Positions 1 through 5,023 are shown, counted from the first letter of the stretch. The stretch: DNA of 6,999 nucleotides from Candidatus Nanohalarchaeota archaeon (GCA_030635525.1 DAOVYR010000059.1:1-6999); one strand, 5' to 3'. Numbers and translations are program-made. Notes: a model not told the origin generated them from the sequence alone.

Positions 1-365
1 TCCCATCAACAGTTTCAACTACGACGAAATGTGTTGAGAGATGGGTCTGTTCTGAATGGGGCGAGTGCGTGGATAGTATTCATAAGAGGATATGCGTTGA
101 TGAAAATAATTGCGGCACAGAAGATCACAGGCCATTTGAAAGTGAACCATGCCCAATATTAAAGGAAGAGACAAATGAGGCAGTGGAAGAGGCAGGAGAA
201 GGGAGTACAGTAACCCCAATAGGATTTGCTATTTTCGAAACTTTGAAGAAACCTGAAAGCCTGGCTGTAGTTGGGATCATATTGCTTATAATATTTCTTG
301 TATTGTATGTGAAATCTTCGCGAAATAAGCAGAATTCTGTTAAAACTCATGAAAATGTGGAGTAA
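1..365 (+). CDS. Cell-surface protein with thrombospondin-1-like repeat and C-terminal membrane anchor (3' part only)
   Basis: The reading frame is open from base 3 to the TAG-free edge of the window and ends at the TAA at 363-365, so this is the last 120 residues of a longer protein whose start lies upstream; the GTG at 69 is internal. Residues 10-50 carry six cysteines in a W-x-C-S-x-W-G-x-C ... R-x-C ... N-N-C-G-T ... R-P-x-x-x-x-x-P-C pattern, a type-1 thrombospondin-like repeat of the kind common in archaeal surface proteins. An acidic Glu/Ser/Thr linker (about 53-72) leads to one hydrophobic helix (about 87-103), followed by a basic tail (KSSRNKQ). This topology puts the repeat outside the cell and the tail inside. 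It is probably an adhesion or envelope protein; the ligand is unknown. The end of the gene lies inside a 52-bp duplicated sequence. Confidence 0.75.
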   Translation, partial: PSTVSTTTKCVERWVCSEWGECVDSIHKRICVDENNCGTEDHRPFESEPCPILKEETNEAVEEAGEGSTVTPIGFAIFETLKKPESLAVVGIILLIIFLVLYVKSSRNKQNSVKTHENVE

Positions 366-391
366 GTGGGAGCATTTTCAAGCTTTTTAAT
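340..391 (+). repeat. 52-bp direct repeat, copy 1 (gene end plus terminator-like hairpin)
   Basis: These 52 bases recur exactly at 415-466. This copy spans the last codons (KTHENVE) and stop codon of the surface-protein gene and runs into a T-run. It contains a perfect 8-bp stem, TGAAAATG at 350-357 and CATTTTCA at 373-380, with a 15-base loop and CTTTTT soon after the stem. Confidence 0.95.
350..388 (+). terminator. Hairpin/T-run terminator after the surface-protein gene
   Basis: An 8-bp A/T-rich stem (350-357 with 373-380) is followed within three bases by CTTTTT. The 5' arm lies within the last codons, so the hairpin overlaps the stop codon. Archaeal termination depends mainly on the T-run, so the stem may serve 3'-end stability. 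The same structure is repeated in the second copy. Confidence 0.5.
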
Positions 392-414
392 TGAAGCGGC
401 ATATTTAGATGCAA

Positions 415-466
415 TTAAAACTCATGAAAATGTGGAGTAAGTGGGAGCATTTTCAAGCTTTTTAAT
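415..466 (+). repeat. 52-bp direct repeat, copy 2
   Basis: Exact copy of 340-391, offset by 75 bp. It keeps the pseudo-codons for KTHENVE and a stop, plus the same 8-bp stem (425-432 with 448-455) and T-run, but has no gene in front of it. The sequences after the two copies are only loosely similar, which fits an old tandem duplication of about 75 bp whose spacer has diverged. Confidence 0.95.
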
Positions 467-507
467 CGAGCATATACTTTATATTTGATTAAAAATGATG
501 TCAGTTG

Positions 508-572
508 AGGGCTTTGCTCCTAAAGTACCAAAAAACACCGACTTTAGGAGCAGATGACAGACTTTAGGAGCA
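508..572. repeat. Left repeat cluster: one inverted and two direct copies of ACTTTAGGAGCA
   Basis: The inverted copy is at 515-526, the core of the 19-bp terminal repeat starting at 508. Direct copies are at 541-552 and 561-572, exactly 20 bp apart, with 15 bases shared (GACTTTAGGAGCAGA). The inverted copy and the first direct copy form a perfect 12-bp stem with a 14-base loop. Confidence 0.9.
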
Positions 573-609
573 GAACACGGCTTTGTTTATAAATCAGGAA
601 AATAACCCC

Positions 610-621
610 ATTTATATAAAT
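610..621. promoter_or_regulatory. Palindromic TATA-like box
   Basis: ATTTATATAAAT is a perfect 12-bp palindrome that fits an archaeal TATA box on either strand. Read leftward it would start a transcript near 585 that crosses the repeat cluster. Read rightward it would run antisense into the end of the PIN-like gene. Function is speculative. The rest of 573-688 shows no gene. Confidence 0.25.
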
Positions 622-688
622 TTTCGGACTTTTTTACACAGAATTGGCGGTGTATTGTGTTTTCAAGTCAAATTAGAAATTGCATCAC

Positions 689-1144
689 TTATTGTGGATT
701 CACAAGTAAATCCTTAACGTACTCCTCAATGTCGCGAAAATACAAAACCGCAAGTACACCGTAGTCTTTCTTTAATGCATCTTCATAATCTTCATTGTGA
801 AATTTTTTATTATCTGTAATAAACACAATCTTTGCACCAGATGTTACATCTCTCAGCCATTCGGCGGTAAGGCACACCTCTTGAAATACCTTTAGCGTTG
901 TTGAATCATCTGGTATAGCGGAGGCAAAGATAGTATGTATACCTGCACGGTCTTCTGTTTTATCCTTATTGTCATCTTTAAACTTTTTAATTATTGATGG
1001 AGGAAGATATATTTTATTATGTGTATCAATTCTATTTAATTGATAATCTAGTAATTTCATTAGACTCTTGTCTTTTTCTTTAATGTATTTATCTATCGTC
1101 TTATCTGCAATAAATATAGGCTCATCTATCAAAAAAAACACCAT
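689..1144 (-). CDS. PIN-like domain protein, candidate toxin RNase
   Basis: The protein has 151 residues, close to the usual 120-150 of stand-alone PIN-domain proteins. The N-terminus FLIDEPIFI (residues 4-12) resembles the PIN first strand with its acidic residue (Asp7; Glu8 next to it). Residues 103-145, including KIVFITDNKKF with Asp111, then a helix and GVLAVLYFRDIEEYV, match the late part of the fold (strand, acidic residue, helix, strand, helix). A middle acidic residue could be Glu89 or Glu95; this cannot be settled by eye. PIN proteins of this size are usually metal-dependent RNases, often VapC-type toxins that cleave tRNA or rRNA. The gene starts 11 bases after the stop of the upstream gene (1156-1404) and has no clear ribosome binding site, which suggests coupled translation. 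The family call rests on pattern recognition and is moderate. Confidence 0.6.
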   Translation of the reverse strand: MVFFLIDEPIFIADKTIDKYIKEKDKSLMKLLDYQLNRIDTHNKIYLPPSIIKKFKDDNKDKTEDRAGIHTIFASAIPDDSTTLKVFQEVCLTAEWLRDVTSGAKIVFITDNKKFHNEDYEDALKKDYGVLAVLYFRDIEEYVKDLLVNPQ

Positions 1145-1155
1145 AAATTATTATT

Positions 1156-1404
1156 TTATTTACTTTCACTTCTTTTAGGTATATCTCCATCTTCAAGAGA
1201 GCTGAAGTCCACCTTTAAACGACTAAGACCTTCTAGAAGGTCTTGTGCTGCGCACGCTGTGGGTTTGTTTTCCACAATAACACTGCCTTCCTTAATTACT
1301 TTTTTAATATGTCCTTTACCAGTCCATCCTTTCTCAATGCGAATAGCTTTAGGTATGGATTCTACTTTAATGTACTGTACTGATAAGACATCACCTTCGC
1401 CCAT
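1156..1404 (-). CDS. Small protein of unknown family, putative partner/antitoxin of the PIN-like protein
   Basis: The protein has 82 residues. I do not recognise the family. The first half contains a beta-like stretch (VLSVQYIKVESIPKAIRI) and a basic Gly/Lys segment (GWTGKGHIKKVIKEG). The second half has a short helix (AAQDLLEGLSRL) and a charged, probably flexible C-terminus (SSLEDGDIPKRSESK). No helix-turn-helix, RHH or clear AbrB motif is visible. ATG 1404 is supported by a GAGGTGA ribosome binding site seven bases before it. The PIN-like gene follows 11 bases downstream on the same strand; small gene first and toxin second is the usual order in type II toxin-antitoxin operons. The antitoxin role is inferred from position and size only. 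Confidence 0.6.
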   Translation of the reverse strand: MGEGDVLSVQYIKVESIPKAIRIEKGWTGKGHIKKVIKEGSVIVENKPTACAAQDLLEGLSRLKVDFSSLEDGDIPKRSESK

Positions 1405-1410
1405 ATATGC

Positions 1411-1417
1411 TCACCTC
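1411..1417 (-). promoter_or_regulatory. Shine-Dalgarno site of the small partner gene
   Basis: On the minus strand GAGGTGA lies seven bases before ATG 1404. It is a strong match to the archaeal anti-Shine-Dalgarno and fixes the start of the 82-residue protein. Confidence 0.75.
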
Positions 1418-1425
1418 TTAGTTTT

Positions 1426-1434
1426 TTTATATAA
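1426..1434 (-). promoter_or_regulatory. TATA-like box upstream of the PIN operon
   Basis: TTATATAAA on the minus strand lies about 22-30 bases before ATG 1404. At the usual spacing, transcription would start at the ATG itself and omit the ribosome binding site, so the true box may lie further upstream. Low confidence. Confidence 0.3.
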
Positions 1435-1552
1435 TACTCTATCAATAACCAACTATACTTCCAACATATCACTAGATACCACCAATACATAGTTATTTTG
1501 TAATATTCATATTAGCGTACTATGAGCATAAAATTATAAAATAATAGGATTT

Positions 1553-1575
1553 TGCCATGAACTCATGTTCTGGCA
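1553..1575. other. Short hairpin (TGCCA...TGGCA)
   Basis: TGCCA and GAAC pair with GTTC and TGGCA around a TCAT loop, giving nine base pairs with one bulged T. It sits in the gene-free stretch 1435-1707. A second inverted repeat, ATATAGG/CCTATAT at 1592-1598 and 1608-1614, follows. Both could be remnants of insertion-sequence DNA or chance structures. I see no gene in 1435-1707. Confidence 0.35.
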
Positions 1576-1707
1576 GAGAGATAAGTCGAAGATATAGGGC
1601 ATAATTACCTATATTCAATTATTATCCCTTTTGTTGTTATCCACATAAACTAAAATCTATGTAAACTCAGTATACATATATATGGTGATAGTAGTATATA
1701 TAGTTAT

Positions 1708-1908
1708 TTAAACATATGCCTCTTTTTGGCAGAAGTTAGGGCTTATCCCTAACTCATGCATCTCATGGATAACCACGCATACATTATGGCAGATTATCTT
1801 GCATAACATCTCATTTACCTGCGCTGTGTGGCTCTTGGATTTCAAGCCATCACCGAACTTAGATTTAACCACACTCTTGTTTACGCAATCCAGACCATCG
1901 GCACATAT
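1708..1908 (-). pseudogene. C-terminal remnant of a DDE (IS4/IS5-like) transposase
   Basis: The minus-strand frame is open for 66 codons between a TGA at 1909-1911 and a TAA at 1708-1710 and has no good start. It reads CVNKSVVKSKFGDGLKSKS, then TAQVNEMLCKIICHNVCVVI, then HEMHELGISPNF near the end. This is the typical tail of archaeal DDE transposases of the IS4/IS5-like group: a K-S/T-K-T-x-x-x-Q-x-N-E segment, then L-C-K-x-x-C-H-N-x-C-V-x-I, then H/Y-E-L-G-I. The catalytic Asp residues and most of the protein are missing; bases 1909-1949 do not continue the match in this frame. It is therefore a decayed fragment. It shows that at least one IS landed in this accessory segment and was later mostly deleted, perhaps by the event that brought in the neighbouring membrane-protein gene. 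Confidence 0.7.
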
Positions 1909-1949
1909 TCATAACGCCCAGAACCAGCAATATTCCGGTCGCATAATCA

Positions 1950-2588
1950 TCAAGGATAAGTCCTAGTAATTTTATTTAAATTAGAGCCAGTCAATTGAAT
2001 AGACATTTTTTCATTCTTTGGACATTCGATAGTAAAGTAGGTACCTGGATTTAATTTAAATCCTGAAAGAATCAATTTTCTTTTGTATATGTTATCATCA
2101 ACTGAAGTTTTTCCATGATATTTATCCATATTATTAAACAAATAATTAAATTCTGCTACATCAGCACTAACATTGCAATCATCTTGATAAAGTAATCTTA
2201 ATTCTGTATTTTCTGACGCAGCATTACCGTTATTAAGAATTTTAATATCAACAACAGAATTACCTGTATCATTAAAAGTTACTTCCAAGTTCGGATGTTG
2301 AACAATAGCATACTGAAAAGTCCATGCTAAAACAACTCCAAAAAAAGTAAGTAAAAGGTATTTTGCAATGTTTTTAGGTTCAAATGTATTTATTACAATT
2401 GATTTAAGATATTTATTATATTTGGAATGACCAAAAAAGAATAATCCTGAAATTACTAAGATAATACCGAAAACGAATTTTGAAAAAGAACTTTCAATTA
2501 AGATATCAAATCCATCCCGATTAGATACTATATATGAAAGACCTAATAAACACATAAAAAGACCAATCATAACTTTAATTTTTCTCAT
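1950..2588 (-). CDS. Membrane protein with three N-terminal helices and an exported beta-rich domain
   Basis: The protein has 212 residues from ATG 2588. I do not recognise a named family. Hydrophobic helices lie at about 6-22, 36-53 and 76-97. The rest (about 100-212) is soluble and starts with alternating strands (LEVTFNDTGNSVVDIKILNN, then GNAASENTELRLLY). The N-N-G-N-A-x-S-x-N-x-x-L signature recalls CARDB/Ig-like archaeal surface domains. Two cysteines (138 and one near 187) could form a disulfide. With the basic start inside and three helices, the domain would face outward. The frame also has a GTG at 2603, but that codon overlaps the AAAAGGTGA ribosome binding site (2600-2608), so ATG 2588 with an 11-base spacer is preferred. 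The gene is AT-rich and ends 42 bases from the transposase remnant. It may be a cargo gene or a membrane partner in an unknown system. Confidence 0.7.
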   Translation of the reverse strand: MRKIKVMIGLFMCLLGLSYIVSNRDGFDILIESSFSKFVFGIILVISGLFFFGHSKYNKYLKSIVINTFEPKNIAKYLLLTFFGVVLAWTFQYAIVQHPNLEVTFNDTGNSVVDIKILNNGNAASENTELRLLYQDDCNVSADVAEFNYLFNNMDKYHGKTSVDDNIYKRKLILSGFKLNPGTYFTIECPKNEKMSIQLTGSNLNKITRTYP

Positions 2589-2599
2589 GAAAACAATAA

Positions 2600-2608
2600 T
2601 CACCTTTT
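2600..2608 (-). promoter_or_regulatory. Shine-Dalgarno site of the membrane-protein gene
   Basis: AAAAGGTGA on the minus strand lies 11 bases before ATG 2588 and overlaps the in-frame GTG at 2603. It decides in favour of the internal ATG as start. AT-rich stretches at about 2620-2630 and 2655-2672 could hold the TATA box. Confidence 0.55.
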
Positions 2609-2726
2609 ATTATGCGAAAATCAATATAATTCCCTTATCTATCTCGACTGAACATAATTATATTTATTAGGACAGTTATTTCAATCTTTTGTATAAGTTA
2701 TTGAGGCACAAAAAATCCTTTGGTGG

Positions 2727-2783
2727 ACTTTAGGAGCAGAATTCTTACTTTAGGAGCAAGGCGGACTTTAGGAGCAAAGCCCT
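2727..2783. repeat. Right repeat cluster: three direct copies of ACTTTAGGAGCA
   Basis: Exact copies are at 2727-2738, 2747-2758 and 2765-2776, with start spacings of 20 and 18 bp. The outermost continues as AAGCCCT to 2783 and forms the other arm of the 19-bp terminal inverted repeat. The short spacers differ in sequence, so this is a set of sites rather than a simple tandem duplication. Confidence 0.9.
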
Positions 2784-2796
2784 GATTGAGCATAAG

Positions 2797-2804
2797 TATA
2801 TAAA
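2797..2804 (+). promoter_or_regulatory. TATA box candidate, distal promoter of the nucleotidyltransferase-pgk-gap operon
   Basis: TATATAAA is a consensus-like archaeal TATA box. Transcription would start near 2827, inside the dyad at 2824-2840, and give a leader of about 60 bases. It lies only 14 bases from the accessory-island boundary. Confidence 0.4.
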
Positions 2805-2823
2805 TGTATATGCATCATAATAG

Positions 2824-2840
2824 GTAATACAAAGTATTAC
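2824..2840. promoter_or_regulatory. Perfect dyad GTAATAC-AAA-GTATTAC, putative operator
   Basis: A 7-bp perfect inverted repeat with a 3-base spacer lies between the two TATA candidates, about 20 bases before the proximal one. Its size and symmetry suit a dimeric regulator such as a ribbon-helix-helix protein, and the first gene of the operon encodes an RHH domain. Autoregulation is a hypothesis. Confidence 0.5.
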
Positions 2841-2860
2841 TTCCCCATATGAGAGCAAAA

Positions 2861-2868
2861 TTATATTA
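2861..2868 (+). promoter_or_regulatory. TATA box candidate, proximal promoter (leaderless start)
   Basis: TTATATTA preceded by purine-rich GCAAAA (BRE-like) lies 24-31 bases before ATG 2892. Transcription would begin at or just before the ATG. The absence of any Shine-Dalgarno before 2892 fits leaderless translation. Confidence 0.5.
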
Positions 2869-2891
2869 TACTAATAGATATATGTGTTTCC

Positions 2892-3755
2892 ATGGCAGGC
2901 AAGCATCGAATTTCAATAACTCTGGATGAAGACATTGTAATGCGCATAGACCGCATGGTTGATGGCTATAATGTCAAGAACAGGTCGCATGCTATTGAAA
3001 AGATATTGATGAAAACCCTGAATGAGCAGGCGGTCACGCAGGCTGTAATTCTTTGCGGTGGTAAAGGCCAGAGGATGAAGCCAATCACTTACGAGGTTCC
3101 AAAGCCATTGATAACTGTTTGTGACAAACCGGTTCTTGAATATATTGTAAGGCACCTTAAAGCTGAGGGCATTACAGACATCATTCTTGTTGTTGATTAT
3201 AAGCATGAAAAAATCATATCGTATTTCGGGAAAGGACGGGCAATCGGCGTCAATATACGATATATTATCGAGGATAAGCCCCAGGGCACCGGCGGCTTCC
3301 TGAAGTCTGCAAAAGGCATGGTCAATGATACGTTTCTTCTTTTATATGGTGATGTGCTCTCGAGAGTGGATATTGCGGATATGCTTGCGACACACAGGAG
3401 CAACAAGGTTCTTGCTACGATGGCGCTTACAACTACTTCGGATACAACGTCTTACGGGGTAGCTAAACTTAAGGGTGAAAAGATTACAGGATTCATTGAG
3501 AAACCGTCAGCCGGTGAGGCGCCGAGTAACCTGATAAATGCAGGGGTGTTTATGCTTGAGCCGGAGCTTCTGGATAAGGTTCAGACTACTGTTGACAGTA
3601 AGATCATGATTGAGACTGTCTTTGAGGAGCTTGCAAAGGACGGGAAACTTGCAGGTTATGTTTATGACGGGAAATGGTTCCATCTGGATACCCCGGAAAT
3701 GTATGAAAAAGCGATTAAGGAGTGGAATTCTAATGCAGTTCCTGAAAATGGATGA
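2892..3755 (+). CDS. Ribbon-helix-helix domain fused to a sugar-1-phosphate nucleotidyltransferase
   Basis: The protein has 287 residues. Residues 5-43 form an RHH (CopG/Arc-type) DNA-binding domain: strand HRISITLDEDI, helix VMRIDRMV, then NRSHAIEKILMKTL. From about 48 to 280 it is an NTP_transferase domain. Visible motifs are GGKGQRM (56-62) and PKPLI (70-74) for nucleotide binding, EDKPQGTGG (127-135), YGDVL (152-156) with the metal-binding Asp, FIEKP (201-205) and NAGVF (216-220). Such enzymes make NDP-sugars from NTP and a sugar 1-phosphate; the sugar and base cannot be read from sequence. It is the first gene of an operon with pgk and gap, and its stop lies inside the pgk start region. 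The fusion suggests an enzyme that also binds DNA, or a multimer built through the RHH fold. The domain calls are strong; the regulatory role is inferred. Confidence 0.9.
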   Translation: MAGKHRISITLDEDIVMRIDRMVDGYNVKNRSHAIEKILMKTLNEQAVTQAVILCGGKGQRMKPITYEVPKPLITVCDKPVLEYIVRHLKAEGITDIILVVDYKHEKIISYFGKGRAIGVNIRYIIEDKPQGTGGFLKSAKGMVNDTFLLLYGDVLSRVDIADMLATHRSNKVLATMALTTTSDTTSYGVAKLKGEKITGFIEKPSAGEAPSNLINAGVFMLEPELLDKVQTTVDSKIMIETVFEELAKDGKLAGYVYDGKWFHLDTPEMYEKAIKEWNSNAVPENG

Positions 3756-4995
3756 TTTTGATGTGCGCGGAAAGACGGTTCTTGTGAGGACAGACCTTAA
3801 TTCGCCGATGGATGAAAATAATGAGATTATTGATAATATCAGGATTCGCAGGCATTCTGAGACTATCAGGGAGCTTGCACAGAAGGGTGCGAGGGTTGTT
3901 GTTATGGCGCACCAGGGAAGAGCCGGTGATTCGGACCTGATACAGCTTAATAAGCATGCGGAGGCATTGTCTAAGCATGTCCAGAAGAATGTTGTGTATG
4001 TCGATGACCTTTTCGGGACCCATGCGAAGAATTCTATAAAAGGGCTTCGTGACGGAGATATTATACTTCTTGAAAATGTGCGGTTTAATGCTGAGGAGAC
4101 TGCGCGAAAGGAAGACCAGCATGAAGCGCATATGGTGCGTGAGCTTGCGCCGCTTATTGATTATTATGTCAATGATGCTTTTGCTGCTGCGCACAGGAGC
4201 CATGTGTCTCTTGTGGGGTTTTCTGAGGTTGTGCCGAGTTTCGCGGGCAGGGTTTTGCAAAAGGAGCTTGAGGTTCTTTCCAAGGTTTCCAAGATGCCGG
4301 AGAGGCCGTCTGTGCTTGCGGTTGGCGGGAGCAAGATTGATGATACTATGAAGGTTGTCGAGAGGATGCTGGATGCAGATGCGTGCGATAAGGTTATCAC
4401 TTCCGGGCTTGTAGGGCTGGTGTTCATTGTTGCGCAGGGTGAGGATGTCGGTGAGGCGACGTATAATACTCTTGTCAAAAAGAAGGCAGATGTTGAGATT
4501 GTGCGGGCTAAAAGACTGCTTGAAAGGTATGGGTCAAGGATTGAGGTGCCTATAGATGTTGCGATTTGTGTGAATGACAGAAGGATTGAAATGAGGGTTG
4601 CTAACCTGCCGACGGATTTCCCGATTCTTGATATCGGGGATAAGACTATCAGGAGATATAAAGCCATTCTTGATGAGGCAGCTACGGTGGTTGGGAACGG
4701 GCCTGCAGGTATGTTTGAGAAGAAGGGGTTTGAGCGAGGGACTTATGAATTGTTGAAAGCTATGCATGAATGCAAGGCGTTTACGGTTCTTGGAGGAGGA
4801 CATCTTGCGCTTGCGGCTGAGCAGATGGATCTTCTGGATAAGGTGGCTCATGTCTCTACTGGCGGCGGAGCTTATATTTTGTTTATGGCAGGTGAACGCT
4901 TACCTGCGGTTGATGCGCTTGTGAATGCAGCGCAGAAGAGGGCGCCTTTGATTGTGAGGTCGAAGTATAATAATCATATTAATAAGTCAGAATAG
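3733..4995 (+). CDS. pgk: Phosphoglycerate kinase (archaeal type)
   Basis: The enzyme interconverts 1,3-bisphosphoglycerate + ADP and 3-phosphoglycerate + ATP in the cytoplasm. At 420 residues it is near the usual archaeal length. Family motifs in order are VRTDLNSP (18-25), AHQGRAGDSD (59-68), LLENVRFNAEE (112-122), YVNDAFAAAHRSH (145-157), VLAVGGSKIDD (195-205) in the hinge/nucleotide region, GNGPAGMFE (321-329), and the nucleotide-binding LGGGHLALAA (353-362) and STGGGA (375-380). ATG 3733 is preferred because AAGGAGTGG lies about 10 bases before it. ATG 3748 (ATGGATGA, overlapping the upstream stop) is an alternative. The frame extends upstream to 3610 but those codons lie in the nucleotidyltransferase gene and do not resemble PGK. 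The 23-bp overlap suggests translational coupling, and gap follows 41 bases later. Confidence 0.95.
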   Translation: MQFLKMDDFDVRGKTVLVRTDLNSPMDENNEIIDNIRIRRHSETIRELAQKGARVVVMAHQGRAGDSDLIQLNKHAEALSKHVQKNVVYVDDLFGTHAKNSIKGLRDGDIILLENVRFNAEETARKEDQHEAHMVRELAPLIDYYVNDAFAAAHRSHVSLVGFSEVVPSFAGRVLQKELEVLSKVSKMPERPSVLAVGGSKIDDTMKVVERMLDADACDKVITSGLVGLVFIVAQGEDVGEATYNTLVKKKADVEIVRAKRLLERYGSRIEVPIDVAICVNDRRIEMRVANLPTDFPILDIGDKTIRRYKAILDEAATVVGNGPAGMFEKKGFERGTYELLKAMHECKAFTVLGGGHLALAAEQMDLLDKVAHVSTGGGAYILFMAGERLPAVDALVNAAQKRAPLIVRSKYNNHINKSE

Positions 4996-5010
4996 AGTTG
5001 TTAATTCTGA
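4987..5010 (+). other. Intercistronic hairpin at the pgk stop codon
   Basis: TCAGAAT (4987-4993) and ATTCTGA (5004-5010) form a perfect 7-bp stem with a 10-base loop that includes the end of the pgk stop codon. No T-run follows, so it is not terminator-like. It could affect mRNA stability or coupling between pgk and gap, or be chance. Confidence 0.3.
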
Positions 5011-5023
5011 AATAGAGATAATA

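Larger units (their letters stand above)
508..2783. mobile_element. Candidate repeat-bounded accessory island (non-autonomous element)
   Basis: A perfect 19-bp inverted repeat, AGGGCTTTGCTCCTAAAGT at 508-526 and its reverse complement at 2765-2783, bounds about 2.3 kb. Its inner 12 bases recur twice more next to each end. All genes inside are on the minus strand and look AT-rich, unlike the plus-strand metabolic operon to the right. Contents are a PIN-like operon, a transposase remnant and a membrane protein. Terminal inverted repeats with nearby subterminal copies are known from transposon ends where a transposase binds several sites. No intact transposase or integrase is visible and no convincing target duplication: only TGA directly abuts GGGCTTTGC on both sides. 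The boundaries are seen; the mobility is inferred. Confidence 0.5.

Noticed and set aside
1259..1492. 77-codon plus-strand frame opposite the small PIN-partner gene
   Set aside because: It has no ribosome binding site and is the shadow of the minus-strand gene at 1156-1404, which has a strong one and an operon partner.
1732..1752. AGTTAGGG/CCCTAACT inverted repeat with 5-base loop
   Set aside because: It lies within the codons of the transposase remnant (HELGISPNF region), so it is better explained as coding sequence.
1830..1946. Minus-strand open frame reading GLILDDYATGILLVLG...
   Set aside because: It is short, has no ribosome binding site and overlaps the transposase remnant in another frame; the hydrophobic stretch alone does not support a gene.
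508..2783. CRISPR array interpretation of the repeated 12-mer
   Set aside because: Repeats are too short, the spacers of 6-8 bases are not spacer-like, the copies are split over two sites 2 kb apart and there are no cas genes.
465..2794. Near-identical ATYGAGCATA at 465-474 and 2785-2794 as a target-site duplication
   Set aside because: It is separated from the left inverted repeat by over 30 bases but nearly adjacent on the right, and has one mismatch; most likely chance in AT-rich DNA.
3610..3732. Upstream 41-codon extension of the pgk frame
   Set aside because: It lies inside the nucleotidyltransferase gene, does not resemble the PGK N-terminus, and a better start with a Shine-Dalgarno exists at 3733.
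3730..4260. 176-codon minus-strand frame opposite pgk
   Set aside because: It lies wholly within conserved pgk codons and its protein is a basic low-quality sequence with no recognisable domain.
4164..4667. 167-codon minus-strand frame opposite pgk
   Set aside because: Shadow of pgk; Ser/Leu/Thr-rich translation typical of antisense frames of a conserved gene.
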